From the NCBI RefSeq assembly GCF_003627075.1, contig NZ_CP032630.1:930001-994000 (forward strand): a stretch of 64,000 nucleotides of DNA, written 5' to 3'. The position numbers were made by a program, and so were the translations under genes. The DNA is from Protaetiibacter intestinalis (lineage in GTDB: Bacteria > Actinomycetota > Actinomycetes > Actinomycetales > Microbacteriaceae). Below, in pieces: positions 9,191 through 17,512 of the stretch. How positions within the stretch are numbered: position 1 is the stretch's first letter; the number at the start of each line of letters is the position of its first letter. The notes below the pieces were generated by a model, which saw nothing but the letters and a program-made list of their open reading frames with translations, did no database searches and was not told the origin of the DNA.

Positions 9191-9721
9191 TCAGTCTTCG
9201 CGCGGCGGATGCGGGCGGCGCGCCCAGTACGACGCGGCCAGGAACAGCACCCCGGCGAGCACGAGCACCCCCACCGCGATCGCGAGCGGGCCGGCCGTCA
9301 TGCCCACCTGCATGACCCAGTAGTCCGCCTGGGTCTGGAACGACTCGAGGTTCTGCATCATCGCGTAGTTCTCCTGCAGCAGCCACACGCCGCCCGCGAC
9401 GATGAGGGCGCCCAGCACGGTGAGCACGATGACGAAGGGGTTGGTCCACGGCGGGCGCAGCGGGGCGGGCTGCACGGTGACGGATGCGGCGGGGGCCGCC
9501 TGGGGCTCCTCCGCGGGGGCGGCGGGCGGCAGGCCGATCGCGACGGGCGGCTCGGCGGGGGCTGCGGGCTGGTGCTCGACGGGCCGCTGCAGCGCGCTCG
9601 CGACGTACGGTGCGGAGCGGCGCGCGGCCGCCTGGGCGCGCGAGCCGGTGGCCACGGCGCCGTCGAAGCCGCGCTGGAACGCGGGGTCGTACCTCGGGTC
9701 GATCGCGGGCTGCTCTGCCAT
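9191..9721 (-). CDS. Two-helix membrane protein, unknown function
   Basis: 176 aa. Residues 1-50 are polar (MAEQPAIDPRYDPAFQRGFD), then a Pro/Ala-rich stretch to about residue 90. One transmembrane helix follows (NPFVIVLTVLGALIVAGGVWLL), a short external loop with QENYAMMQNLESF, and a second helix near residues 143-165. The end is a short basic tail. The N-terminal DPRYDPAFQRGFDG pattern recurs in actinobacterial membrane proteins, but no function is known to me. It is probably a single-gene unit, divergent from the exporter gene at 9840. Confidence 0.7.
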   Translation of the reverse strand: MAEQPAIDPRYDPAFQRGFDGAVATGSRAQAAARRSAPYVASALQRPVEHQPAAPAEPPVAIGLPPAAPAEEPQAAPAASVTVQPAPLRPPWTNPFVIVLTVLGALIVAGGVWLLQENYAMMQNLESFQTQADYWVMQVGMTAGPLAIAVGVLVLAGVLFLAASYWARRPHPPRED

Positions 9722-9839
9722 GCGTCGAGCATAGGCGGCGCGGGCATCCGCGGGGCGGGCGGGTGGGGCGTCGGTTCCGTCGCCCGCGCGCGCGTCGCCG
9801 CGACCGCACCCGACGCCTCAGAATGGGGAGGTGAGCCAG

Positions 9840-10730
9840 GTGCCCGCGTCGACCCGGCGACGCACGATCGTCGGAGCGTCGACGCAGCTCGGCACCGAGG
9901 TGTCGATCAACCTCGGGTCCGCGCTCGCCGGCGTCGCCATCCCCTCGGTCGGTTCGCCCATCGTCGTGGCGGCGCGGCAGCTCGTCATGGTGGTCGTGCT
10001 GCTGCCGTTCTACCGGCCGCGGCGCGCCCTGCTCACCTGGCGGCGGCTGTGGCCCGCGGTCGCGCTCGGGGTGTCGCTCGCCGTCATGAACCTCTCCTTC
10101 TACGAGGCCGTGCACCGGCTGGGGCTCGGCATCGCTGCGACCGTCGAGTTCCTGGGGCCGCTGCTGCTCGCGCTCGCCACCTCGCGTCGGGTGCTGGATG
10201 TCGTGTGCGTCTTCGTCGCGGGCGCGGGCGTCGTGCTGCTGACCGGGCTGGAGGGCACCGTCGACGGCTGGGGCATCGCGCTCGCGCTCGTCGCGGCGGC
10301 GTCGTGGGCCGCCTACATCCTGCTGACCCGGCGCGTGGCGCTCGGGCTGCCCGGGCTCGAGGGGCTCACCGTCGGCAGCGTCGTGAGCCTCGCGCTCATC
10401 CTGCCGCTCGCGGTGCTCGGCCTCGCATCCGCCACGTTCTCGTGGCCCGTGGTCGGGCTGCTGCTCGCGGTGGGCCTGCTGTCGTCGGCGATCCCCTACG
10501 CGCTCGACACCTTCATCCTGCGGCGGATCACGGCGCGGCTGTACGCGATCATCACCTCGTTCGGGCCGGTCGTCGCGGCCGTGTTCGGCTGGCTCGTGCT
10601 GCACGAGCGGCTCGGCTGGGTGCAGCTGCTCGCGATCGTGCTCGTGTGCGTCGCGGCCGGCACCGCGATCGCGACCCAGCGCCCGGCGCCCGCATCCGAG
10701 CTCGAGCGCACCGCCGAGAGCCTCACCTGA
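9840..10730 (+). CDS. EamA/DMT-family transporter, RhtA-like
   Basis: About 296 aa with ten predicted transmembrane segments in two EamA repeats. This is typical of drug/metabolite transporters, and the pattern with the segment AVMNLSFYEAVHRLGLG is close to RhtA-type amino-acid exporters. The substrate is not readable from the sequence. I prefer the GTG at 9840 because GGAGGTGA ends 5 nt before it and is a near-perfect ribosome binding site; an in-frame GTG at 9831 lies within that site. A strong inverted repeat follows the stop codon. Confidence 0.85.
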   Translation: MPASTRRRTIVGASTQLGTEVSINLGSALAGVAIPSVGSPIVVAARQLVMVVVLLPFYRPRRALLTWRRLWPAVALGVSLAVMNLSFYEAVHRLGLGIAATVEFLGPLLLALATSRRVLDVVCVFVAGAGVVLLTGLEGTVDGWGIALALVAAASWAAYILLTRRVALGLPGLEGLTVGSVVSLALILPLAVLGLASATFSWPVVGLLLAVGLLSSAIPYALDTFILRRITARLYAIITSFGPVVAAVFGWLVLHERLGWVQLLAIVLVCVAAGTAIATQRPAPASELERTAESLT

Positions 10731-10737
10731 GCGATCC

Positions 10738-10797
10738 TGGCGCGGTTTCGGCCGGATGGCACCTGCGCGACCGCGCCATCCGGTCGAAACCGCGCCA
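10738..10797. repeat. Family E inverted repeat between convergent genes, likely bidirectional terminator
   Basis: Arms at 10738-10760 and 10775-10797 begin TGGCGCGGTTTCG and are complementary over 23 bp with one G-T wobble, around a 14-nt loop. The element lies 7 bp after one stop codon and 3 bp from the convergent stop codon. Confidence 0.75.
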
Positions 10798-10800
10798 CGG

Positions 10801-11673
10801 CTAGCGGATGAGGGCGGCGACCTCGGCGCAGTCGGCGAGGAAGCGCGCGAGGTCGGTCTCGTCGTCGAGCGGCTGCAGCAGCAGGGACGAGGCACCCGCG
10901 TCGACCCAGGCGCGCAGCTGCTCGGCCACCTCGGCGGGCGAACCCGCGACCCCCGCGGCACGCTCGCCCTCGTACCCCCACGCGGCGAGCTCGGCGGCGA
11001 GCCGGGCCTCCGCATCCGCCCCGAACGCGGTCATGACGAACGACGCGAGCGGCTGGATGCCACCCCGGCCGGCCGCCTCGCGGCCCTGCGCGACGAGTGC
11101 GGCGGCGGCGAGCACCGCCTCGGGGGGCGTGCCGGTGGTGAGGATCGTGCCGTCGGCCACCTCGCCCGTGAGCAGCAGTGTTCTCGGACCCTCGCCCGCC
11201 GCCCACACGGGCAGAGCGGACGCGGGCGGCCAGTTCAGCTGCACCCCGTCGAGGGTCACGTAGCGGCCGGCGACATCGAGCCTCTCGCCCGCGAGCAGGG
11301 CCTTCAGGGCCGGCACGTACTCGCGCATGAGGGTGAGCGGGGATGCCGGGCGCGCGCCCACCTGCCCCATCCAGTCCTGCACGCCGTGGCCGACGCCGAG
11401 CCGCAGCCGGCCCGGGAACAGCCGCTCGATCGTGGCGGCCTCCATCGCGAGCAGCGCCACGTTGCGGAACGGCATCGGCAGCACCCCGATGCCGATGCGG
11501 ATGCGCTCGGTCGCGGCGAGCGCGGCGACGGCGGCGGCGATGCCCGACTCGCGGAAGCAGTCCTCGAACAGCAGCACCTCATCCAGCCCCAGCCGCTCCG
11601 CCTCGACGACGAAGTCGCGCAGGGCCTCGGGGGGACGGGTGGGGGTGAAGATGACGCCGACACTGGTGCTCAT
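10801..11673 (-). CDS. LLM-class flavin-dependent oxidoreductase
   Basis: 290 aa from ATG 11673 (MSTSVGVIFTPTRPPEAL). It has the bacterial luciferase-like/F420-type TIM barrel pattern: EAERLGLDEVLLFEDCF near residue 27, RIRIGIGVLPMPFRNVALLA near residue 60 and the RLRLGVGHGVQDWMGQ segment near residue 95. Such enzymes use FMN or F420; which one and the substrate cannot be told. The gene stands alone between an EamA exporter (convergent) and the RelA/SpoT-like gene. Confidence 0.85.
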   Translation of the reverse strand: MSTSVGVIFTPTRPPEALRDFVVEAERLGLDEVLLFEDCFRESGIAAAVAALAATERIRIGIGVLPMPFRNVALLAMEAATIERLFPGRLRLGVGHGVQDWMGQVGARPASPLTLMREYVPALKALLAGERLDVAGRYVTLDGVQLNWPPASALPVWAAGEGPRTLLLTGEVADGTILTTGTPPEAVLAAAALVAQGREAAGRGGIQPLASFVMTAFGADAEARLAAELAAWGYEGERAAGVAGSPAEVAEQLRAWVDAGASSLLLQPLDDETDLARFLADCAEVAALIR

Positions 11674-11704
11674 GCACCCATCGTGGCAGGGGCGGCCGAC
11701 GCGG

Positions 11705-12466
11705 TCACCCGAGGGCGCGGATCTGATCACGCAGAGTGGCCATCTTCGCGTCGAGCGCGCGGGCCGCATCCGCCGCCTCGGTGAGCTCGGCGACGAGCGA
11801 GGCCGGCACCTCGCGGTCGTACTTGTAGTAGATCTTGTGCTCGAGGCTCGCCCAGAAGTCCATCGCGATGGTGCGCAGCTGGATCTCGACCGGCACGAGC
11901 TCGGTGCGGTCGGAGAGGAACACCGGCACCGTCACGATGAGGTGCAGGCTCTGGTAGCCGTTGGCCTTCGGGTTCGCGATGTAGTCCTTGATCTCGAGCA
12001 CCTCGAGGTCGGCCTGCGCCATGAGCATGTCGGCCACCCAGTACGCGTCGGCCACGAAGGCGCACGTGATGCGCACCCCGGCGATGTCGCGGATGCGGGC
12101 GCGCACGGCGTCGACGTCGGGCGTGGTGCCGGTGCGCTGCACCTTCTCGATGATCGAGTCCATCGACTTGAGCCGCGTGCGCACGTGCTCGATGGGGCTG
12201 TAGTCGTGGGTGTGCTCGAACTCCTCCTGGAGGATGCCGATCTTGGTCGTGAGCTCGTCGATCGCGAACTTGTAGGAGAGGTGGAACTGCGCCACCCGCT
12301 TCTGCAGGTTCTTGATCACCTGCAGCGGCACCTGGCCGTCGGCGGTGGCGGCGGTGCCGTCGTAGCCGGTCATCGACTGGAACAGTCCGCGGTACACGGC
12401 GAGGTCGGATGCGGTGGGGACGGTGGGGACGGTGGCGGGGGCGTTCGCGGTGGCGGCGTCGGTCAC
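11705..12466 (-). CDS. Small alarmone synthetase-like protein with RelA/SpoT domain
   Basis: 253 aa from GTG 12466. Only a RelA/SpoT nucleotidyltransferase domain is present, with no HD hydrolase, TGS or ACT domain, as in the RelQ/YjbM type of (p)ppGpp synthetase. Recognisable blocks are RTRLKSMDSIIEK, DIAGVRITCAF, NPKANGYQSLHLIV and VEIQLRTIAMDFWASLEHK. The N-terminal 25 residues are an Ala/Thr/Pro-rich extension. The frame stays open upstream of the chosen start, but that sequence is Arg-rich and lies over an AT-richer intergenic region. Confidence 0.85.
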   Translation of the reverse strand: MTDAATANAPATVPTVPTASDLAVYRGLFQSMTGYDGTAATADGQVPLQVIKNLQKRVAQFHLSYKFAIDELTTKIGILQEEFEHTHDYSPIEHVRTRLKSMDSIIEKVQRTGTTPDVDAVRARIRDIAGVRITCAFVADAYWVADMLMAQADLEVLEIKDYIANPKANGYQSLHLIVTVPVFLSDRTELVPVEIQLRTIAMDFWASLEHKIYYKYDREVPASLVAELTEAADAARALDAKMATLRDQIRALG

Positions 12467-12561
12467 CCGTCCGACGCTAGCCACGCATCCTGGGCTCCGC
12501 TGAACCCCACCTGAACCCCCGCTGAACGAGGCTGTTCTGTCAAACGCTGCAGCGTTCGGCC

Positions 12562-12957
12562 TCAGGCGGCAGGAACTCCTGGCGCGGCAGGCGAAAAAGT
12601 GGCGCTCGTGTCGCGGGCGATCCACTCGACGAGGGGCAGCATCCGGTCGGTGAGCTCGCGGCCGCGCTCGGTGAGCGAGTACTCGACGTGGGGCGGGATG
12701 GTGGGGTGCGCGTCGCGCAGCACGAACCCGTCGGCCTCGAGGATGCGCAGGGTCTGGGCGAGCATCTTCTCGCTGATGCCGTCGACGGCCCGGCGCAGCT
12801 CGCCCCAGCGATGGGTGCCGTCGCTCAGGGCCAGCAGCACGAGCACGCCCCACTTGCTGGTGACGTGGTCGAGTACGACGCGCGTGGGGCATCCGTCGGT
12901 GAGCAGGGTGTCATCGAACCCGGGAAGCTGCCGCAGTTCCCTCAAACTCACCGTCAT
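12562..12957 (-). CDS. HxlR-family transcriptional regulator
   Basis: 131 aa winged-helix protein: CPTRVVLDHVTSKWGVLVLL near residue 23, then GTHRWGELRRAVDGISEKML and LRILEADGFVLRD, the classic HxlR layout with a conserved N-terminal Cys. HxlR proteins often sense electrophiles or quinones. It is divergent from an NmrA/QorB-like reductase gene, the same arrangement as ytfH(qorR)-ytfG(qorB) in other bacteria, so it probably represses that gene and itself. Confidence 0.88.
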   Translation of the reverse strand: MTVSLRELRQLPGFDDTLLTDGCPTRVVLDHVTSKWGVLVLLALSDGTHRWGELRRAVDGISEKMLAQTLRILEADGFVLRDAHPTIPPHVEYSLTERGRELTDRMLPLVEWIARDTSATFSPAAPGVPAA

Positions 12958-13019
12958 GCCAGTAGCTTACCAAAAAGTGGGTACTGCGGATCGGGAAGTA
13001 CCATGGGGCGTCCGCTGTT

Positions 13020-13090
13020 CGTTGGGGAGGATGACACGCCGCGCGGAGGCACCCACCCGGGCCGTTGTCGGCGCGTCGTCCTCCCCAACG
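13020..13090. repeat. Family B inverted repeat in the divergent promoter region
   Basis: Arms at 13020-13040 (CGTTGGGGAGGATGACACGCC) and 13070-13090 are complementary over 21 bp with two mismatches around a GC-rich centre. A second copy is at 47634-47704. Here it lies 20 bp before the reductase start codon. Confidence 0.75.
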
Positions 13091-13109
13091 AAGCCACGAA
13101 AGGAACACC

Positions 13110-13970
13110 ATGACCATCCTCGTCACCGGAGCATCCGGGCACCTCGGCCGCCTCACCGTGGAGGCGCTGCTCGCCCGCGGCGTCGCCGCATCCGACATCC
13201 GCGCCGGCGCGCGCGACGTCGCGAAGGTCGCCGACCTCGCCGCGAAGGGCGTGCAGACCGTGCACCTCGACTACACGGATGCCGCCTCCGTCGCGGATGC
13301 CGTGGCCGGCGTCGAGAAGGTGCTGCTCGTTTCGGGGTCGGAGCTGGGGCAGCGCGTCGCGCAGCACATGGCCGTCGTCGACGCGGCCGCCGCCGCGGGC
13401 GTCGCCCAGCTCGTCTACACGAGCGCACCGCACGCGACCACCTCGGCGCTCATCCTGGCGCCCGAGCACAAGGCCACCGAGGAGGCGATCGCCGCATCCG
13501 GTGTTCCGGCGACCATCCTGCGCAACAACTGGTACCACGAGAACTACCTGAGCACGGTGCAGCAGGCGGCCGCGACGGGCGTCGTCGCGTCGAGCACGGG
13601 TGCGGGCCGGGTCGCGAGCGCGTCGCGCGCCGACTTCGCCGAGGCGGCCGCCGCCGTGCTGACGGGCGAGGGGCACCTCGGCAAGGTGTACGAGCTCGGC
13701 GGCGACATCGCGTGGGACTTCGCGGAGCTGACCGTGACGATCGGCGAGGTGCTCGGCCGCGAGATCGCCTACGTCGCGCAGACCCCCGAGGAGCAGACCG
13801 CCGCGCTCACCGCGGCGGGACTCGACGCGGGACTCGTGGGCTTCCTCGTGGGGCTCGACGCGAACATCCGCGACGGCCTGCTCGCCGAGGTGACCGGCGA
13901 CCTCTCGCGCCTCATCGGCCGCCCCACGACCCCGATCGCCGACACCCTGCGCGCGGGCTCGGCGGCCTGA
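13110..13970 (+). CDS. NAD(P)H-binding NmrA/QorB-like reductase
   Basis: 286 aa atypical short-chain fold. The N-terminal Rossmann motif is TGASGHLG (residues 6-13), followed by VYTSAPH and ILRNNWYHENYL typical of the NmrA/QOR2 (YtfG) group, which lacks the usual YxxxK pair. Likely an NAD(P)H-dependent quinone or aldehyde reductase. AAAGGA lies 6 bp before ATG 13110. Divergent HxlR gene suggests redox- or electrophile-induced control. Confidence 0.85.
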   Translation: MTILVTGASGHLGRLTVEALLARGVAASDIRAGARDVAKVADLAAKGVQTVHLDYTDAASVADAVAGVEKVLLVSGSELGQRVAQHMAVVDAAAAAGVAQLVYTSAPHATTSALILAPEHKATEEAIAASGVPATILRNNWYHENYLSTVQQAAATGVVASSTGAGRVASASRADFAEAAAAVLTGEGHLGKVYELGGDIAWDFAELTVTIGEVLGREIAYVAQTPEEQTAALTAAGLDAGLVGFLVGLDANIRDGLLAEVTGDLSRLIGRPTTPIADTLRAGSAA

Positions 13971-14008
13971 CCCGTGCGCGCCGCGGGGTGAGGCCCCCGC
14001 CCGCTTTC

Positions 14009-14077
14009 CGCAACTCAGGAAGGCTCCCCCGCATCCGCTGCTTCGCGGCCCCGACGGCGGCTTCTTCCTGAGTTGCG
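14009..14077. repeat. Family D inverted repeat, first copy
   Basis: Arms CGCAACTCAGGAAG (14009-14022) and its perfect complement (14064-14077) flank a 41-nt GC-rich interior. It lies 3' of the reductase gene. Confidence 0.75.
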
Positions 14078-14092
14078 AGAGTGGGAGGGTTT

Positions 14093-14159
14093 CGCAACTC
14101 AGGAGAAACGAGCCGCGGGCCGGATGCGGGGCCGTCTCGCGCGGATCTCCTGAGTTGCG
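14093..14159. repeat. Family D inverted repeat, second copy in tandem
   Basis: Arms CGCAACTCAGGAGA (14093-14106) and its complement (14146-14159) share the 12-bp core CGCAACTCAGGA with the first copy, but the interiors differ. It ends 28 bp before the methyltransferase start. Confidence 0.75.
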
Positions 14160-14187
14160 GAATCCCCGGCACGGGTAGCGTCGAGGG

Positions 14188-15360
14188 GTGCCGGACCTGG
14201 ATGCGCTGCTCGATGCGCTCTCGCGCGAACCGGACGTCGGCGGCGCCGAGCTGCGGGCATGGGATGCGGCCGACCGGTACCTGCTCGACCATGCGGCATC
14301 CGAGTTCCCGGATGCGCTGGCGGGCGAGGTCGCGGTGGTCGACGACACGCACGGGGCACTCGCGCTGGGGGCGGCGTCGCTCGGGGCGCGAACCGTGCGG
14401 GTGCACCAGGACTCGATCGTCGCGCGGCGCGCGCTCGCCGCGAACGCCGCCCGCACGGGCCTCGCGGAGCCGGGGCAGCATCCGCTCGCCGAGCTCGTGA
14501 CGCCCGCCACCTCCCTCGTGCTGCTGCGGATGCCACGCTCGCTCGAGCGCCTGGCCGCCGTCGCGCAGGCGCTCGCCGGCCCCGCCAGCCCCGAGCTGGT
14601 GCTGCTCGCGGGCGGGCGCATCAAGCACATGACGCCCACCCAGAACGACGTGCTCGCTGCCTCCTTCGCACGCGTCGACGTCGCCCACGCCCGCGCCAAG
14701 TCGCGCATCATCGTCGCCCGCGAGCCGGCGCCCGCAGCGCGGGCGGCGCCGAACGCAGCGCGGGCGGACTCATCCACCGGCGGCGGGAGCAGTTACCCCC
14801 GCCGGGCGGTCGCCTCTCCATCCGGGCAGCCGCCCCTCGAGGTCGTGGCGCTGCCGGGCGTCTTCGCGGGGGCGAGCCTCGACATCGGCACCCGAGCCCT
14901 GCTCGCCACCTTCGACACCCTGCCGCCGTTCGAGAACGCCGTCGATCTCGCCTGCGGCACGGGCATCGTCGCCGTAGCACTCGCCCGCGCGAACCCGGCC
15001 GCGCGCATCCTCGCCACCGACGTCTCCGCGGTCGCGGTCGAGTCGGCCCGCCTCACCGCCGAGGCGAACGGCGTACGCGTCGAGACCCGCCACGACGACG
15101 GCCTCTCGAGCGAGCCCGACGCATCCGCCGACCTCATCGTGCTCAACCCGCCGTTCCACGCGGGCGCGGCCGTCACCACCGAGATCGCGCACCGGCTGTT
15201 CGCGGATGCCGCCCGCGTGCTGCGCCCGGGCGGTGAGCTGCGCGTCGTGTGGAACTCGCACCTCGGCTACCGTCCCACGCTCGAACGCCTCGTCGGCCCG
15301 ACGAGGCAACTCACCCGCACCCCGAAGTTCACCGTGACGGCGTCCACCCGCCGGGGGTAG
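14188..15360 (+). CDS. Class I SAM methyltransferase, RlmG/RsmC-like
   Basis: 390 aa with a degenerate N-terminal methyltransferase-like lobe and an active C-terminal lobe, the two-lobe plan of the rRNA guanine-N2 methyltransferases RlmG and RsmC. The SAM-binding loop is DLACGTGIV near residue 254 and the catalytic motif LNPPFH near residue 319. Between the lobes, residues ~176-210 form an Ala/Arg/Ser/Gly-rich insert encoded by a short direct repeat (CGCAGCGCGGGCGG twice, 14727-14768). GTG start at 14188 follows GGG-rich sequence. The rRNA target is inferred from family only. Confidence 0.8.
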   Translation: MPDLDALLDALSREPDVGGAELRAWDAADRYLLDHAASEFPDALAGEVAVVDDTHGALALGAASLGARTVRVHQDSIVARRALAANAARTGLAEPGQHPLAELVTPATSLVLLRMPRSLERLAAVAQALAGPASPELVLLAGGRIKHMTPTQNDVLAASFARVDVAHARAKSRIIVAREPAPAARAAPNAARADSSTGGGSSYPRRAVASPSGQPPLEVVALPGVFAGASLDIGTRALLATFDTLPPFENAVDLACGTGIVAVALARANPAARILATDVSAVAVESARLTAEANGVRVETRHDDGLSSEPDASADLIVLNPPFHAGAAVTTEIAHRLFADAARVLRPGGELRVVWNSHLGYRPTLERLVGPTRQLTRTPKFTVTASTRRG

Positions 15361-15417
15361 GCCACGGACTCAGGACCCGGTCTCGACCACCGCCGTGCGT
15401 CCGTTAGACTCGTCGGC

Positions 15418-15507
15418 GGTACCGTGTCCGAGCGGCCGAAGGAGCATGTCTCGAAAACATGTGATGGTTCACGCCATCCGTGGGTTCAAATCCCACCGGT
15501 ACCGCCA
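15418..15507 (+). tRNA. tRNA-Ser (anticodon CGA)
   Basis: Acceptor stem GGTACCG pairs with CGGTACC; D stem TCC/GGA; anticodon stem CATGT/ACATG with loop CTCGAAA gives anticodon CGA (codon UCG). The long variable arm, T arm GTGGG-TTCAAAT-CCCAC, discriminator G and encoded CCA all fit tRNA-Ser. Confidence 0.95.
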
Positions 15508-15553
15508 ATAGGTTGAGGCGTCCGCCCCGGAGGGGCGGGCGCCTCAACCTATT
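15507..15553 (+). terminator. 22-bp hairpin immediately after tRNA-Ser
   Basis: Sequence from the last A of CCA (AATAGGTTGAGGCG) pairs with 15540-15553, continuing with CCGCCCC/GGGGCGG and one T-G wobble, leaving a 3-nt loop GGA. Likely terminator for the tRNA and perhaps bidirectional with the convergent gene. Confidence 0.75.
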
Positions 15554-15668
15554 CGCCAGGCACCGTGGCACGAGCGTGCCGGCGCCGCAGGCGCCGCACC
15601 GCGAAGCCACCGGTACCCCAGAGCCCCCGGTACCCCCAGCACCCCCAGAACCCCCGACGCCCCAGCAC

Positions 15669-15965
15669 CTACCCCACCCCCGTCCGCACCCGCACCTCCC
15701 GCTCCATGCGCTTCTCGTGCCGCGCCCGTCCCTTCACCGCCTCCGCCTCGCGGTTCTTCGGCGGGGCGTTGGTGACGAGCTGGTCCAGCATCCGCCGCGT
15801 CGCCTCCGCGATCTCGTCGATCGCCTGCTCGAAGGCGGGGGTGTTGGCGCGCGAGGGATGCGTCGATCCGCTCACCTTGCGCACGAACTGGAGGGCGGCC
15901 TCCCGCACCTCGTCGTCGGTGGTGGGGGGCTCGAAGTTGTGGAGGCAGCGGATGTTGCGGCACAT
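15669..15965 (-). CDS. DUF2277 family protein
   Basis: 98 aa from ATG 15965. The N-terminus MCRNIRCLHNFEPPTTDDEV and the following AALQFVRKVSG are the signature of DUF2277, a small conserved actinobacterial family. The C-terminal half is helical and highly charged (NREAEAVKGRARHEKRMERE). Function is unknown. The in-frame sequence upstream of this start lies antisense to the next gene and is not family-like. Confidence 0.88.
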   Translation of the reverse strand: MCRNIRCLHNFEPPTTDDEVREAALQFVRKVSGSTHPSRANTPAFEQAIDEIAEATRRMLDQLVTNAPPKNREAEAVKGRARHEKRMEREVRVRTGVG

Positions 15966-16010
15966 GCCCGCGACGATACGCCGCGACGCCGACGTGCTAT
16001 ACCGATCCGC

Positions 16011-16424
16011 ATGGACGTCGCCGAGCGGATCGAGGCCTACCTGGCGAGCCAGCCCGAGCCGAAGCAGGCCGAGCTGCGCGAGCTCGACCGCCGCATCCGG
16101 GCGCTCGCGCCGGATGCGGAGCTGTGGTTCCTCGACGGCACCGACGACACGGGCAGGGTCGTGACGAACCCGAACATCGGCTACGGCCGCCGGACCACGA
16201 CGCTCGCCGGCGGCAGGACGCGCGACTTCTATCGCATCGGCCTCACCGCGAACACGGGCGGCATCTCGGTGTACGTGATGGGCCTCCCCGACCGGGAGCA
16301 CCTGCGCAGCACCTTCGGCGCCACGATCGGCAAGGCGACGGTGACGGGCTACTGCATCCGCTTCCGCCGGCTCGCGGATGTCGACCTCGAGGTGCTGGAG
16401 GCCGCGATCCGCGCCGGGCTGTAG
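16011..16424 (+). CDS. DUF1801-like small protein
   Basis: 137 aa starting MDVAERIEAYLASQPEPKQA. The layout of a helical N-terminus, ELRELDRRIRALAPDAELWF and a beta-rich C-terminus (GRRTTTLAGGRTRDFYRIGL) resembles DUF1801/YdhG-like proteins. No catalytic motif or function is apparent. It starts 45 bp from the divergent DUF2277 gene, so the two share a very small promoter region. Confidence 0.75.
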   Translation: MDVAERIEAYLASQPEPKQAELRELDRRIRALAPDAELWFLDGTDDTGRVVTNPNIGYGRRTTTLAGGRTRDFYRIGLTANTGGISVYVMGLPDREHLRSTFGATIGKATVTGYCIRFRRLADVDLEVLEAAIRAGL

Positions 16425-16451
16425 GCACCGCGCCGGTCGCGCGACCGCCCG

Positions 16452-17441
16452 TCAGCCGTCGGTGCTCTCGCGCAGCTGCAGGCGGTGGGGGATGCGGCCC
16501 GCGGCATCCGCGGGCGCGTCGCCGAGGGCGGCGGCGACCGCACGGCGGGCGAGCTGCGCGGTGTCGGGGGCGACGGTGGTGAGTCGGGGGGTCGCGTAGC
16601 GGGCCTCGGCGATGTCGTCGAAGCCGGCCACCGCGACCTCGTCCGGTACGCGCACCCCGCCGTCGTGCAGGGCGCGCAGCACGCCCAGCGCGACCTCGTC
16701 GGTCACGCAGAACACGGCATCCACCGACTCGCCGGCGCGGATGCGACGCACCAGTTCGAGGCCCGCGGCGTGGCCTTCGGGGGTCGTGTAGTCGGCGAGT
16801 TCGACGATCGGCGGCGCCTGCAGTCCGGCCTCCGCGAGCGCCGAGAGGTACCCGGTGCGGCGCAGGCTGTCGAAGCGGGGTTCCTCCTGCGTGCCGCCGA
16901 CGTAGGCGACGCACGTGCGGCCGGAGGCGACGAGATGCGCCACGAGTTCGGCGGACGCCGACTCGTTGTCGACCACGATCGTGCGCGCGTCGGGTTCGGC
17001 GAAGCGCTCACCGATGAGGGCGACGGCGGTGCGCACGTCGAGCGCGGCGAGGTCGGCGGCGGTGAGCCCGAGCGGGCTCAGGATGAGGCCGTCCGGTTGC
17101 AGGGCGAGGATGCGTTCGATCTCGACCAGCTCGCGCTCGCGCAGCCCGTGGGTCTGGGCGACGATCGTGCCGACGCCGCGCGCGGCCGCCTCCTCGACGA
17201 CGAGGTGGGCGAGCTGGCCGAAGTAGCCGACCCCGATCTCGGGCACGACGAGTGCGATCACCCCGCCGCGTCCGGTGCGCAGGCGTTGCGCCGCACGGTT
17301 GGGCACGTAGCCGAGTTCGTCGATGGCCCGCAGCACCCTCTCGCGCACGGCCGGGTTGACGTGCGGGAAGTCGGTGACGACGTGCGAGACGGTGCGGCGT
17401 CCGACCCCGGCCCGGTCGGCGACATCCTGCTGCGTGACCAC
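16452..17441 (-). CDS. LacI-family transcriptional regulator
   Basis: 329 aa. Helix-turn-helix at the N-terminus (TQQDVADRAGVGRRTVSHV) and hinge GYVPNRAAQRLRTGR, then a periplasmic-binding-like sugar domain with LVVPEIGVGYFGQL and DAVFCVTDEVALGVL. GTG 17441 is chosen because the LacI fold begins right there. It is divergent from the MFS-GH2-DUF2804 operon and a perfect palindrome lies between them, so it is probably the local repressor released by a sugar. Confidence 0.92.
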   Translation of the reverse strand: MVTQQDVADRAGVGRRTVSHVVTDFPHVNPAVRERVLRAIDELGYVPNRAAQRLRTGRGGVIALVVPEIGVGYFGQLAHLVVEEAAARGVGTIVAQTHGLRERELVEIERILALQPDGLILSPLGLTAADLAALDVRTAVALIGERFAEPDARTIVVDNESASAELVAHLVASGRTCVAYVGGTQEEPRFDSLRRTGYLSALAEAGLQAPPIVELADYTTPEGHAAGLELVRRIRAGESVDAVFCVTDEVALGVLRALHDGGVRVPDEVAVAGFDDIAEARYATPRLTTVAPDTAQLARRAVAAALGDAPADAAGRIPHRLQLRESTDG

Positions 17442-17466
17442 GGCGACCAGGTTATGCTCAAATGGC

Positions 17467-17480
17467 TTTCCACGTGGAAA
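17467..17480. promoter_or_regulatory. Palindromic LacI-type operator
   Basis: TTTCCACGTGGAAA is a perfect 14-bp palindrome with the central CG typical of LacI-family operators. It lies between the regulator (start 17441) and the transporter (start 17513). TATGCT at 17453-17458 could be the -10 element of the plus operon, placing the operator over the start site. Confidence 0.75.
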
Positions 17481-17512
17481 AAACGCACCCGCCCACGACC
17501 CGAGGACCGACG

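Noticed and set aside
15404..15610. Small minus-strand open frame across the tRNA
   Set aside because: It is the antisense of tRNA-Ser and its terminator hairpin, a frequent misannotation.
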